Positions 14,301 to 29,300 of a stretch of DNA of 64,000 nt are shown in pieces. The notes below the pieces were generated by a model that saw nothing but the letters and a program-made list of their open reading frames with translations, was not told the origin of the DNA and searched no databases. Position 1 is the stretch's first letter. Each line of letters begins with the position of its first letter. This stretch comes from Hanleya hanleyi (Eukaryota; Mollusca; Polyplacophora; Lepidopleurida; Hanleyidae): NCBI GenBank assembly GCA_036873755.1, contig JAVTVY010020316.1:1-64000 (forward strand), in the 5' to 3' direction. Made by a program: the position numbers and the translations under genes.

Positions 14301-17300
14301 ATACAGAAAGAAGATCGTTTGGTAGACAAATATGTCTGTATTGGGATGGTTAAGATATTAACTTCACCGTTATAGTAGTTTAGACAGTTGATTTATTATT
14401 CATATTACAAATATTACATATGCATATTTAACGTATTGAGATAGTTCTGGAAAGCGATACCTAATATAGTAGAAAAGAACCACATTTACCCAAAACTATG
14501 AAATCACCACGAAAGTCTGTGCTAATGTTGACCTCGCGGACCATGTGGTACTCTTCTATACTCCTTTGTGTGCTATCAGTCGGTTGGATTTCTCCATCTT
14601 CTAAAGGGTATATCGCGTACGTACTTAGTCCACTCGAAAATGTCCCTTCCTGTTTATGCATATAAAAACATTAAAATGAAATGAGCTTTAAACTTCATTT
14701 TGGGTATCATACATAAACTCTCAACACGATATTTTGGGGTCCAACTTTTTCTTTTTTCATTGGCTGCTTGAGTGATACCACAATAGAGACATGTCCTCCG
14801 AAGGTGTCGAAGATATTTTTTCATGAAATTCGAGAGACGCTATCGACACATATCAAATTAAGGCACCAGAATGCCGAAATATTGAAAAGTCCAAATATAG
14901 AATGTTGGAATTTAGTGGGTCACATAGGTGTGGCGCAGGATAGGGTGGGGCGAGAGACCTGGGATTTTCGATACCTGAGATTCCATGGGCCAGGCTTGCA
15001 CCCTACAGTAGAATGGGCCGACTGCGCATGCGCGATGAGTAGTGCGCGATGAGTAGTATAGAAAGGGCATGCGATCTCCCTATCCCTATAAACTAACCCA
15101 TGGGGGTGAATGAACCCATGGGGGTGAATGAGCCATGGGGAGTGAATGAGAACTCGTCATGTTAATTCGCTAAATCGGTTAACAACAGTCATCTACCTAC
15201 TTACCAATTTATAATGACAGCTACCCCCGATTTGATCTTGACACATGACGCCTATCGCTGCATTTCGCTGACGGTCTTGGTAGCATCGCATATACTGATA
15301 AAACAAAGACAATGAAAACAGAGTTTTATACAAGAAATATCATTTGCCTTTGGGGTAGAGGTTTTACAGGAGAGAAGTAGTGTAAAACCTGGCATCCCAT
15401 GTCAGATACAGAGGGTGCAGTTTGCAGGTGTAAGATTACAAGACGAGGAATAAAATTAGAACGGCCTGGCGGGTTTTCATAGGCGTGCTCAATGATTATT
15501 TCACGCGCGGTTAGTGTGGGAAAGTTTATATTTTAGGGCAAGGGCGAAGCTCGCACTAACTGTGCTTAATATAGCCATTGAGCACGCCTATGAAAATATT
15601 ATTTCTGTTCTTATTGCACTACCCAAATTGAGTATCAACAAGGATTATGATGAAAAGTTGAAAACATATTTTCAACTTCGACAACCTTTCCCTTTCTTGA
15701 AAAAACTCGTTCACTGATGCTCTCGTTTCGGTTGGCATCTTGCCGATGTCAGTGCACGAGTTTATGTGGGCTCTCAAATGGGGAGTGATACTGTCAGCTG
15801 CGTGGAAATTACGTAAAGATATGTGAATTTGTGTCGCTTTGTTAATCAATTTTACGATGGAAACAACATTAAACTTGAGAAAGAAATTTCATCTTGTAAT
15901 TTACGTGTATGTTTTATTCGATTGTTGAAAGCTGATATCCCTTTCCTCATCCGGCTTGTGAAAAGGAATCTCCCTATAAACACCTGCGCTTGATGGGTGT
16001 TGATTTCACATGAAACGTGAAATAAATGCACGGTTAGCGCGATGTTGTTGACACAAGTGTTATACAATCTCTAACGTCAGTATAATATACAAACTGACAG
16101 AACAAGTGTATAATAACAATAAACAATCTAAAATAGAGAATTACTCAGAATTTTCATTATATAGTTTCATTTCATTTGTGTTTTTATTTAATCGTTTTGT
16201 GTGTGTGTGTGTTTTTTTTAAGTACATCTTGCCATTGTTTATTAGATTTATCTGGCTTTTATCGTGCGATGATCCAATCATTTTAAGAGCCTCAAGTTAA
16301 TTTGTCCATGATTGTATGGTCGCACGTAGAAAAGTAAATGATGTTACTGGTACAAGAATGACGACGTCTGGTGACGTAAATGTGACCATTCAACTTACCA
16401 GGAAAGCCTCCATCGGCAGTTCACATAGACCTGCTGGACTCAGGTAAACATGTACTGGAGGATGCTATTATACTAATAATTACTGTAATACTGTACAGGT
16501 GGGAGATGGGCAATATGATCCAATATGATCGACAAACCATTCAACCAAGTGGGAAATCGAGCATTATTTTCAGCACCTGTGTATGGAATAACAACGTAAC
16601 GCCATTTTTTGATAGAGGGAGGGAGGGAATTTGGCTTAGTGTCACACTCAAGTTTGTTTCACTCATATGGTGACAGTCAGTTTGGTTGGTGGAGGAAGCC
16701 GGAGTACCCGGAGAGACCCACCGCCCTTCGGCAAGTAACTGACAGACTTTCACACATGGACCAGCTGGGTTCGAACCCGTGCCGGTTCAGCGGTGTGAGG
16801 CTAGCGGTCACCAGCGAAGCGCCTTAGACCACTCGGCCACTTTTTGATAGAGTAACATCATTTTCCCCGTAACGGAGATATTTGTCGGCTCCGATACCTC
16901 AATATTCGCGATCACATTGGTGTTCCCGTTAGCCATATTCGCCTTTCCAATCCTCTAGTTAGAAAGGCCGACTAAACTTATTGGTCGATGGTGACCATAC
17001 TGTATTACAAAGCAAATATTCTGAAAACCCCCTGAAACGTTTCGCATCGATCATAACAGTGGTTTGGAACAACAAATCCAACAGGAACAAAAATCCAAGA
17101 TGTGCTCTTATTGGCTTTCGTTACGTCTTCATTTCGATGAACTGTTTCCACACTTCATCGGTCGACCGGTATCGACAAACGGAGAGCATAAACAATTGGG
17201 GAAATTAAATGAAGTAGGAAAAATAATAATCTGGCTTGGAATGCTAAAATAGGCGTCCATACCTGCAAAGAGGGAATTGTTTCTGATTGAATTTCACCAT

Positions 17301-20300
17301 CTAGTATGACGTAAATAGGTTTGGTTGTGTTGATACGATCGTTCAGCTGAAGATTTAAATTTGTTTCTTCCCTTCCGATATTCATGGTGAACGATAGGAT
17401 ATCCTTCAGGCACGAACTGGAATCACGTTTGGACCGCTTCGCACTCTCTCTTTCCAGCAACTTCACCAATACGATATCTGAAAACAATTGCAACACATGT
17501 ATGACAAAACATTCCTTTCGAGCACTTTATTTATCCGGTTAAACTCTTTCTACACAATACATATCCGACTCATGTTTTTCTCACGGATGTCCGCACTTTA
17601 ATTTAATAGTATTTCTCTCATAATTTTCGTGACATTTCCTATGATGTATATGTCGGAGGGCATGAATGAGTCGATTCATAAATTAACAATTAAATAGAAA
17701 AGTGACCAACTCCAAGCATATGGCTCATTTGAACAAAGTGAGAAGGCAAGCCCATTAGTATATTCTGCGCGGTGCAATGTGTAAGTCTGTCAAGCTGGAT
17801 AACAATTTTATGGTCAGGTATAGCATATACACGCGAAATGACAGACAGACAATAACTCAGGTGATTCAGAAGGCTCGGAAAATGTGGCGTGGGTGCTCCG
17901 CAACCCGATCCGAAATATCTATCATTAAACAGATTGTACCATTGTCCTTCATTCTTGTACAAGAGGAGAGGTAATAATTGCACTGTCGGCAGTTTTCCTG
18001 GGCGAAGGTTTGTGTGGGCAATAACAAGCGTCTGGTCCGTCATTCATAATCCAATCGTCGTCCATCAAAGAATATCCGCGTCCACAATCCAAAGACCTTT
18101 TCCATATCCCAACATATATATATTGCAGTAGCACCAAATTCAAAAAGACAACCATAGTATACATAAACATAGGCTAGTTTCCTGGAAGAGAGAAGCGGTC
18201 AACAGTTTTCAGTGATGCCGGCAAGACATCATGATGTTCCAAAAATATCAAATCCGTATCGCTGATCAGTATTCTTAATTCATATGATATGCGTTGTAAA
18301 ATCGTCATCTAGAGAATGTATCTCACGCTTTGATTGTTCCTGTTCATATGAGCACCATGAAGATCTTGAAATACATGGGCTCATACAGCCCCTAGCCCCG
18401 GGTTAAGCGGAATTAGACGCAAGTTATGAAACTTAACGCCACAGGTCTTGCACGCTACACTCGCATTTTGCTATCACCATGCGATTCGTATCGCCAAACT
18501 TGGGAAACTTTGAGTGGAGGTGCTTGGTAGTATAGTCCTGTGTTATAAGTTTTTGCAATAATGTTTTGTGATACCAAGTCCCACTATAGTTCAAGTTAAT
18601 CCTTGGATAATGCTCTCCTGCCCCGGTGTCGGCGACACTGGTTCAATGGTATACAGCACATGGGTCACCGCGTGTGCGTGTTGTTCTCATGATCTCTCCC
18701 CTATGTTTATATCATGAAGCGGGTTTTTCAACTATTGATAACTGGTGTAAATATGATAATATGGATAGAATATTCCTACTATTCCAAGAAAGGACCAATA
18801 AGCTTACATTTATGATAATTTTGGCAGGTCAAGGCAGCATTGTTCAAGGATGAACTTGAGCTATAGTGGGACTTGCAATTACAGCAGAGGAATTTGGAAG
18901 CCAAGATCCGTTGCAAGTTGCAAGTATTTCGACGACGCTTGTAGCACGTCAGGCTGTCGCAATGTAGCGCGCTCAGCATGACCGAGATCGACACACATTT
19001 ATAGACAGAAAACTGGAGCGCTACTTGGAGTCACACATCAACCCTATCACTCTATAAACCGTCCAGTTATTGAGCTTATAGGGCAGGTTAAGGTGGTCGA
19101 GTGGGGGGAAAAAGATGTCGATGCGTTCAATATAAGGCATTTAAATATATGTCATATTTTACTTAAGTAGCCTTCGACCTATTGGTATCCGGACTAACCC
19201 TAACCGTGTTATACATGTAGTTCTTCATTTTTAGGAATATGCCCTACTTCCGCTATATATTATAATATGAAAAAAAGAGAAAAAAAATGGAAATTCATCC
19301 CAGTCAAGTTGAGTGAGATACACTCAAATATCACTCAAGTTTGAGTTGATAACGCACTCAAGTTGCGTGAAATTTTTCATTCAAATGCTTAAGTGGGAGA
19401 AATTTGTCCTCTTACTTGAGTGAAATTTCACTGAATGTTTTTAAGAGAGTGCTTCATATTTACGAAGGCGACGGGGAGTTGAAATTTAAAATTGTTGCAG
19501 TGTGTTGAAAGATGTCCATGAATGTATAACTTTTACAACGCGGTGGAAACGTTTTTTTTCATCGCAGTTCACACCACCACCATTCACATCCGCAGGAAAG
19601 ACCAGAAATTTCACGAAAAGTCAAAAGAAAACAGCGAAAAATTAGAAAGATATCAATGTCCTCTAACGAACACCATATCCACGGCATAGAATCGATAGTG
19701 CACCTCTAAGGCTACTCGCTCTTGGAGGTATAAAAGACTCCATCTGTCTGCCTGGCAGTGCTTTGTGGTTCATGGATAAAGTCTCAAACTATTATTTTAT
19801 AGTAAACTGTATTTCACGGAACATTTGGGATGTTGGTGGTTATATCCACACTAAAATCATACTCGTATAAATCATAGTTTCCTCATTCATGAAAATAAAG
19901 TGTGAAACAACCTGTACACGCGTGTTTCAGGTGAAACTTCAACAAAATTCAACTAAGAAGTGGTGGACTGTTTTTATTTTAGTCAATTAGACTACCTGAC
20001 ATTTCTAAGGTGCATCTAGAGGAATAAACATACAGCAATTTACAATTAAATGGATATACATGATATCAGGAATCGATGTACAACAGCGCTGCATCTTTTC
20101 TCTACACCTGTTACTGTACCAACAATCACAGGCTCTGGATCGGCATCTTCATGTGTTCTTTGGTTATTGGATTGGTCCATGCGAAAATAAAAGAAAAGAA
20201 AAAAAGAAAGTAAAATAAAGATATACTCCACAGAAAACGAATTTAGAGCGAAGCCCTCTATTTTAACTCCGAGATAGCCCTTCTATACCGCCAAGAGAGT

Positions 20301-23300
20301 ATCTCTTAGATAGACACTATCGACTGTATGCCGTGATACCGTCGGTTTGAATATAGCTACAGAAACTATATAGCTATATTCTCAAAAAGTTCACATCGAA
20401 ACCCCAGAGAAAAATAATACTCGGATTTATTTCCCTGACTCTGGAGGATTTGTAGGACTGCTAATATTACACAACTAAAACTGATATAAAACGGTGTGAA
20501 CAGAATATACATGTACATGATGCGCTTTAAGTCTTTTACGCTGATTTGATTTCGAATACCGGTTTTGAAAACGGTTTATATGTGAATTAAATTTGCTTAC
20601 ATTTACAAATGCCTTTAAAATAGATTTAAAAAAAATCATGGTTTGCTTTCGACACTGCTATTTATTCGCATGCTTATGATATTGCATAATGAAAAATTGC
20701 AGAGTTCCTCTTTCACAGGTTCGGGTGGGGTTGTATTTGATGATCAACCATATGCATTAGCCTTTTAAAAAATTCTTTCTACTAATTTTTCGGGGTGAAT
20801 GTTCACCAGAGAGTTTTATTTTCAGATTAACACGATTATGGGGTTTTAGAATAATATATAATATGAAAGTAATGAAAAGTTAACATTTTAGCAGCTATAG
20901 AATTATCAAAAGAGACATACACACAACACCTTGAACACATCCCTGTAATGGACCGCCAGTTTAGATTCTTCTCAACTGATGATTTACGTCGCATGACGCA
21001 GAATGAATAATAAATAACACCGGTACTCTTCAAATATGGGGACATAAGCTTATAGTCTACAAATACTTTCACCAAAACAAATATTTTCCCATCACTATAC
21101 CGATAAGCAATGTTTGTTAAATGTGTACGTTTGGTTTGTACAAGAAGAATGCGCTATGGTATCGTGACAATTGATGGCATAGAGGAATTATTATAAATCG
21201 ACACTTAAAAGTTCAACAAGTTTACTAGTTTGTGATGTTTAAATGCTCAGATGTTTGTATTAAACGTCGTAGTAGACAGTAAATATTTACACACTTAGCT
21301 ATATTTGAGTATTTGTATATGAACTATGCTATCATTTCGTTATTTGTCATTTTATTGGTATTGGAGGTGAGTAATATTAAGTGAAAGTTCGATTCATGCC
21401 TAATACATGTATATGACCAGATCTTTGCAGACAAACATTCTCCTTCCAGTTGGTATAGTATTTCAGTGCATATTCAACTCCCTTACAGCTGCTATAGTTG
21501 TAGAAATTCTAAACTATATTCGACGACTGTGATATAGGGTTTGCTATTTCTCTTTTTATAAATATAATATAAATGTTTTACTTTCATTCTTCAATAAATA
21601 CAAATTATAATATCGTCATAAACGGCACCTCTGATAAACCAAGTCCTTCTTGAGATCTTTAATTTCTGACCCTCTATCCGTAACTGTAAAATTTAGACCG
21701 GATCAAGATAACATTGACAATTTTTTTACTTTGGATTACAGATCAGCGGTCAAAATATTGAATAAAGGGCTAGAGAAGGAGTAAGATCAGGGTGTCGGAT
21801 CGAGAGGAAAACAGTTCAAGGACTCGACCAATCAGAATCAAGTATGAGACCACATGTTTCGTCACGTGTTAACGTATAAAAGCGTCGCCATGTTTGTACA
21901 CTATAGAGAGATGGATTCAGTATAATCATTCCAATCATTATATCAGTTCGAACACATACTATAGAACCATGCATTTACATGAATGTTATTGGGAGGATAA
22001 ATATAAGAGGAGGCAACTCAATTTTTAACTTGAAGACTACATGCGTGAATTAGCTATATCTTATTCAAGCTATATTATTCAAATTTATGAAGACAATTAA
22101 TTAAACAAATTAGTAGTAAGGGGAGATAACTCAATTTTAATTTTGAAAACTACAACACGTATGGTTAACTAATTACTCATGCTTCAATATATCTTATCCA
22201 TTTTGTATGCACATACACATGTACACCTAGATTCCCCACATACACAATATGCCGGTTCATTTCCCCATTAGAAGTTCTTCCTTAGGATAAACGGATTGTA
22301 TGAAAGGACAATAAAGGATGGCATGTCTATTACAAGTCACATATCATCAATGTATTTGTTTCAACTAACGAGATTCAATAGGTTTTAAAATACACCAATG
22401 GATTATACCGTGATATCGTTTATCCAAGACTTTGTAGATAAATGCATTCTATATTAGCATCAATGTACTCAGCATTATACATAATTCTAACCGTAGGCTA
22501 CTTAACCATCTTTGAAGAATCATTGACCATGTTTGGTCACATGTCAATTTGTTCTATAGAGAAAATACTTTACCATATTCATTTCTTTCCAGTTACTATA
22601 TCACTGCAGACATGTATTGGATGAATCCATACATGGACGCTATCGTGAGGATGAGAAAAAGAGAAGATACGTTGATTTTGATTATTTTTGATATATTTAG
22701 AATATGACACCTTGAACTAGATTAATACTTCGATAAAATATCACGGCAGATATAGTGACTTTGATAGCATTAGATTCGCTTGTGTTCAAGGTGTCATATT
22801 TTGGATATATAAAAAAAATCGATGCTAACGTGTATAGGAAAAAGACAAAAACATGCAGAAAGCCCAAAGTCAGTCGACTCTATTTTGCCTAACTTTTGTT
22901 TCTTGGCATTTTGTCTGTACCATGCACAGTTATCTTACGATGCACAGTTTTTTTTGTGCGTAGATTTAAAGAAAACAAAATGGCTTTACTAATGTAACAC
23001 CTGAGGGAGTCTTTCGTGTGTTACCGTAACTGTTTAAGTAATATTGAGGATGTTAAGATAGTCAGACGTCCAGGAAGCGCAATTATTCTTCTTGGTCATT
23101 GCTTGAATTGTAATTCAGTTCCTCCATTTTATGTTTGTAGTTATCGTTGCCTATTTCCTGAAGGTTGACATTGAAGATTATTCATAAAAATGTAGGATTT
23201 TCCATTTTAGATTCCAACCTTTGTAATAACTGTCAGGCGAGAACTTTATTCTTATTCATACTACACTAGTGTATTCGATATTTAGTTTTAATCCAGATAT

Positions 23301-26300
23301 TTCCGCGAAGAGTCGAAGCAGCAAAGCAAAGATTTTTCCATTCCGTCCAAAATTAAGAAACAATCCGAGGCAAAAGTTAACGCGAGAGTTAATTCCATAA
23401 TTCCATAGTTTCTGTTTATACTTTTCCCAAGGTTGCAAAAACCTATTGTTTTTTGCCCCCCGCCACAACGCGGCCGGGGGACTTTAAAATGATTCTTGCT
23501 TCTATGTGTCCGTGGGTGTCCGTGCATGCCCGTGGATGTCCGTGCATGTCTGTCCGAATGATTACTTCCTAACGTTTTGTTGGATTTTTCCGAAATTCGG
23601 CATACACATTCCTTGCGACAAGACGCCAGTCGGTATCGCATTTCAGCAACATCTGCCTGAAGGTGGCGCCACTGGGTCAAAATGGATCTTGCTTCCTTGT
23701 GTCGGTGGATGTCAGTTACAAGCGATAACTTCCAAACGCTTTTCTGGATTCTTCCGAAATTCGGCATACGCATTCCTTGTGAGAAGACGCGGTTGCGTAC
23801 TGGATTTCAACATTTGCCTGAAGGTGGCGCCACTGAGTTTCGCTTCTACGTGTCCGTTCCAGTTAAAATGGGCCTTGCTCTCTTTGTGTCTGTGGATGTC
23901 TGTTCAAATTCTTCGCAGGCGATAACTCCCAAAAGCTTTGGCAGATTTCTTCGAAATTTAGCATATACACTCCTCGTGACCAGATATGGGTTGGTATTGC
24001 GTTTCAGCAAGATCCACTTGAAGGTGGCGCCACTGGGTCTTGTTCCAATCTTCTGTGCATGTCCGTGGTTTCCATTCAAATTCGTCACAAGCGATAACTT
24101 CCAAATGCTTTATCTAATAATTAGGCATCCCTAAATGCGTTTGTCATTTTTTCTTCTTTCTTCCGCTTCTCGCTGTTAGTTTTTAATTTCATGTCGCTTT
24201 AAATGAAGGATACCATTTTCTTAAATTTGCTGTCCAGTCCTTCTATCGCACATCATATGAAATCCCCGCAGTACCGAATCCCTATTTTTTTTGAATTTCG
24301 TGTCATCTTAAATGAAGGACAACATTTCCTTCAATTTTGCTATCAAATAATTGTATCTCACATCATATATGATTTACCCTAAAGCTTCTGCAGGAACCAT
24401 TTGTGTCCACATATTAATTACAACTGAGTAACTAAAGTTTGGGTGCACACTGTGCATATGATCAATTTCCTGAATTGAATTGAATTCCACCTTGTGGTTT
24501 TTCGGACTGACATATGATGGTATGCAGTTGTCAGTGTGGTTGTTTCATGTACAGGGAGCTTTCTATGGCTTTCATGTCAGCACACCTACCACTACCCTCA
24601 AGAAGAGCATGTCCCAATCCCCAGGGGGCCGAGCCACGCCCTTTATCTCCCAAACTAGCCGGCGCCCAATCCTGATATATTGTGTTTGAGCATATATATC
24701 TCCAATATATCTTGGCAGAAGCTGAAATTTGTGTGTTGTCTGCAATATTGGGATAATTGCAACCCCAAAAGGTTTCAATTTATCATGCACAGACCCATGT
24801 TTTTGTATTTGGTAAATATGCCCCTTGTCTATAGATCTTGCTTTGAATTGTTTTTCGTGCCAATCCGCTTCTGGGTGGCGCCACCTCCGGCCAATTTAAA
24901 ATTGCATCTCCAGACAATAACTTTTGAAAACCTTAAAGATGCTTTCCAAATTTGCTGTGGTGGTACCTTGCCGAAGATCTGGCTTGAGAATGTTTTTCAT
25001 GTTGATAGGGGGATCACCTGAAAGCTAAGTTAAGTATTTCCTGACAATAACTTTTGAAAACCTGAACCAATTCATTCCAAATTTGGTGTATAGGTACCTC
25101 GCCTCAATTTCTCTTTTGGCATTGTTTTTCATGCCGATCCACATATATGTGGTGTCACCTGGGCGCAAACTTAAAATTATTTTTCCAGACAATAACTTTT
25201 TAATACTTGAATGAATTCTGTCCAAATTTGGTATACATGTACCTTATCTGAAGGTTTCACTTGGTATTGTTTTTCTTGTCGATCTGCTCATGGATGGCGC
25301 CACCTGTAGGCCAAGTTAACATTTTATATTTCCAATGTCAAGGGATCTTGCCTCAAGATCTCGGTTGGGATTATGTTTTATGCCTATCTGCCTACACATG
25401 GCGCTAGCTGAGGGCCAGGGTAGAATTGCATTTCCGGACAGTAACTGTTGGACCTTAATGGATTTTTTTAAATTTGGTATGTGGATACCTACCTTCTTAA
25501 GGGGCCATGTTAATGATGTTTTTCTTAAGTTTTACGTTTTCAATTTCTTCAAAAATAATGAATGTTTCCTTTACTAAAGAAGCAATACCAATCGTATTCG
25601 ATCGACTGTATCTAGTTTCTTCAATATTTGGCATATGCATTCCTTGTGACAAGACGTTGATTGGTATTGCGTTTCAGAAAGATCTGTCTGTAGGTGGCGC
25701 CACTAACTTTGAAACGCTTTGAAATGTTGCTCGAAATTTGGTTTCCGGGCAATAACATGAGAACTGCTCATCAAATTCTTCCCAAATTAGGCATGTATAC
25801 ATTGTACCTTGCCATGAGATTTTGCTTGGCATTGTGTTATCCACTTCTGATCAGAAAGTGTGACCACCTGATGACAAAATCTGAAATTTGTTTTTGGCCA
25901 ATAACTTGAGAACTGCATGCTCATCGGATTATTCACAAATATATCATGCATGTACAATGCCAGGAGATGTTGCATGGGATTGCCTTTCACTCACTTGCAA
26001 TTACCGGTGGCGCCACCTGGTGGCAAAATCCCAAATTTTCTCCGGGTAACAACCATGACCTAAGATGTCGCCTGAGATTGCATTTCGCCCACTTGTGCCT
26101 ATAGGTGGTGCCACCAGGTGTTAAAATCAAAATTTGTTTTCAGCCATTAACTTGAGAACTGCTCATCGAGATCTCCTCAATTTTAGCATGTATCATGCCA
26201 GGAGATGTTGCGTGGGATTGCCTTTCGTTCACTTTTACTTACAGATACCAGGTTTGTTTCCGGGTAATAACTTGAGAACCGCTCGTCAGATTCTTCTTAA

Positions 26301-29300
26301 ATCTGGTATGAATATATCATGACATATGGTGTCGCTTGGAATTGCGTTTCGCACACTTGTGCTTACAGGTAGCACCACCTCGTGTCAAATCTAAATTTGA
26401 TTTCGCTCATCAGAATTTTCTCCAATTAGGTATGCAAATACCATGCCATGATATGTCTCTTGGGATTGTATTTCACCTGCTTCTGCATAATGGTGGCGAC
26501 ACCTGGTGGAAAAATCTGAAATTTGTTTCTGGCAATAATTTCACATCTGCTGATCGGATTCTTCTCAAATTTGGTATTCATATACCAAGATGTCAATTGG
26601 GATTGTGTTTCGCACACAAGTGCATACAAATCTACATTTGGTTTCCGGGCAATAACTCCTTTTCAGAGTCTTCCCAAAGTTCGTATGCTGATACACCATG
26701 TCATGAGATGATCCTTGTGATTGCATTTCGCCGAATTGCACCTACAGGTGGCAAATTTAAAAGTTTGGTTTCCAGACAATAGGTTGAGGATGCATTCAGC
26801 TTCTCGTCAAATTTGGTTTGCAGACAATATGCCTTGAGATGTCACTTGGGGTCGCTTCTCTGTTACATAATTTCCATGCTTCACTACATGGGAACTATAT
26901 TACAGAAGCAAAAAACGTTCAGTCAACCGTTCTGAGTTGATTTTAAAACTTGGGAAGGCAGAAAGACCCTTCCGCATCCAACGCCTATGAAGTAGAAGTT
27001 GCGTCCCTCATGTATATCCCCGGAGACCAACAATGCTAAAAAATATTGCTGCCATTTCGGCGGGGGACTTAGCATCCTCTGGCTGCTTGTTTTTATAAAT
27101 CCCCACTCTACCGAACCAAAACCTTTTTTAAGTCTGTCATCATATCATTCTCGTTTTTTTTCAGTAGGCTATGATGTCATATATGATCCATAAGGCTTGG
27201 CCCTTCATAATTAAATGTGTTTGAAATTGAATTACTTTATTACTCACTTTGCAAATTGTTTGTTTACTTTCTTATTTGATCTACTTTTATGTGTTTTGTA
27301 CTCTGTCCCACATGGTGGGCTCAGTACAATGAAGAGACTTTAGAGATGTTATCATACAAATATTCCAAACATGAAACCAGTTTGGTCACCATTTATTATT
27401 GAAGATAACGAGGGTTTCATTCTGTTAGCCATTGTATAAAACGTTTAATAAATTGATTGGTCCCCATTTTCCAAGGAACTCATGTAATCACCTCTTGGAG
27501 GTATATTTGGCGGGGGGGTTATGTTTTGTTTTTTTCTTTGTCACGGACTGTTCGATTCTGTTCGATTCTGCTGGTGGACGTTTCGTCCCCGAGGCCCACC
27601 TTTTGGTCTTCGATATATGTTGGCATTTGTGGGAAGTTGATGCTGGGTCGACATCGGGCCTTACAGACTAGTCTTTTGTGTTAATTGCCGGCATTTACAT
27701 CTGACGACAACACAGCTCACCAATCTCTAATGTAGGAGTTGTCACAGCGAAACAGCTCACCAATTACCAGTATACGAGTTGTCAGAGCATTTCCATCATA
27801 GCTCTCTAGATTTGTATCTAATACCGCTTATGCCGGTGCTAGGGGCCGTGTGGTCATATCATCCAAGTTGCCACATGAACAGGTACCATAAAAGCGTACC
27901 TGAGATACAACACATATCACGAGTCGTTAGATCCTTGGTCTGTGCTTTAGAATAGGTTTACCAGAAGACTATTCTGTGAAGTCATGTGACGCAGTCTGTA
28001 TGTCGGCACCTCTTCCCACTTCCCTTATATGTGTTGTAATTTTTTCCTGTACATGGCGAGATTCTGCTGGTGGACGTTTCGTCCCCGAGGCCCGCCCCTT
28101 ATACAGATCTTTTGGTCTTTGATATATGTGGCATTTATGGGAAGTTGATGCTGGGTCGACATCGAGCCTTACAGAGTAGTCTTTTGTGTTAATTGCCGTC
28201 ATTTACATCTGACGACAATACAGCTCACCAATCTCTAATGTAGGAGTTGTCACAGCGAAACAGCTCACCAATTACCAGTATACGAGTTGTCAGAGCATTT
28301 CCATCATAGCTCTCTAGATTTGTATCTAATACCGCTTATGCCGGTGCTAGGGGCCTTGTGGTCATATCATCCAAGTTGCCACATGAACAGGTACAATAAA
28401 AGCGTACCTGAGATACAACACATATCACGAATCGTTAGATTGTTGGTATGTGCTTTAGAATGAGTTTACCAGAAGACTATTCTGTGAAGTCATGTGACGC
28501 AGTCAGTATGTCGGCACCTCTTCCCACTTCCCTTATATGTGTTGTGATTTTTTTCCTGTATATGGCGAGATTCTGCTGGTGGACGTTTCGTCCCCGAGGC
28601 CCGCCCCTATACATACCTTTTGGTCTTTGATATATGTTGGCATTTGTGGGAAGTTGATGCTGGGTCGATATCGGGCCTTACAGACTAGTCTTTTGTGTTA
28701 ATTGCCGTCATTTACATCTGACGACAATACAGCTCAATCTCTAATGTAGGAGTTGTCACAGCGAAACAGCTCACCAATAACCAGTATACGAGTTGTCACA
28801 GCATTTTCATCATAGCTCTCTAGATTTGTATCTAATACCGCTTATGCCGGTGCTAGGGGCCGTGTGGTCATATCATCGAAGTTGCACATGAACAGGTACA
28901 ATAAAAGCGTACCTGAGATACAACACATATCACGAATCGTTAGATTCTTGGTATGTGCTTTAGAATAGGTTTACCAAAGACTATTCTGTGAAGTCATGTG
29001 ACGCAGTCAATATGTCGGCACCTCTTCCCACTTCCCTTATATGTGTTGTAATTCAGAGACTTTTAAAATTGCGTTTAAATCATTTGGAAAGTAAGGTCGC
29101 GCCAAAATAATTTGATGAATTTCACGGTAAAGCCGTCCGGACAAGGGCTTTTATTATATTTCGTATGGTGTTCTATTTGTGCCAAGTTTCCGTCGCCTTT
29201 TAAAACCGCGACGTCGCCTTTTAAAAATGCGACGTCACCTTTTGAAACGCGACGTCGCCTTTTGGAAAACACGACGTCGCCTTTTAAAACGCGACGTCGC

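Larger units (their letters stand above)
27535..29055 (+). repeat. Three tandem ~0.5-kb units of the family B element
   Basis: Units begin at the repeated 'ctggtggacgtttcgtcccc' at about 27571, 28066 and 28575, giving spacings of 495 and 509 bp. Each holds 'ggcatttgtgggaagttgatg', the double 'agctcaccaat' unit, a structured repeat, and the leader 'cggcacctcttcccacttcc'. Identity between units is high and the third breaks off near 29055. The array lies in intron 1 of the M12B gene. Confidence 0.8.

Noticed and set aside
16618..16840. Functional tRNA-Ser/Leu gene
   Set aside because: A and B boxes are good, but the acceptor stem is not closed, a long non-tRNA body follows, and target duplications flank it: it is a SINE.
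23506..24134. Overlapping ORFs of 139 and 150 codons at the start of the 23.5-27 kb array
   Set aside because: They share repeated peptides in different frames, as expected of tandem repeats.
27700..27755. CTGACGA followed 40 nt later by CGAAAC, resembling hammerhead ribozyme core pieces in the family B array
   Set aside because: The intervening bases do not form the short stem II needed to place GAAA next to it, and the third core piece (UH with stem III/I) is missing.
27814..27908. Twister-like words (CTAAT…TATGCCGG…ATAAAAG) in the structured repeat
   Set aside because: The conserved GGAGG segment and the P4 pairing are absent, and the co-varying 3' hairpin is incompatible with the twister P2 pairing.
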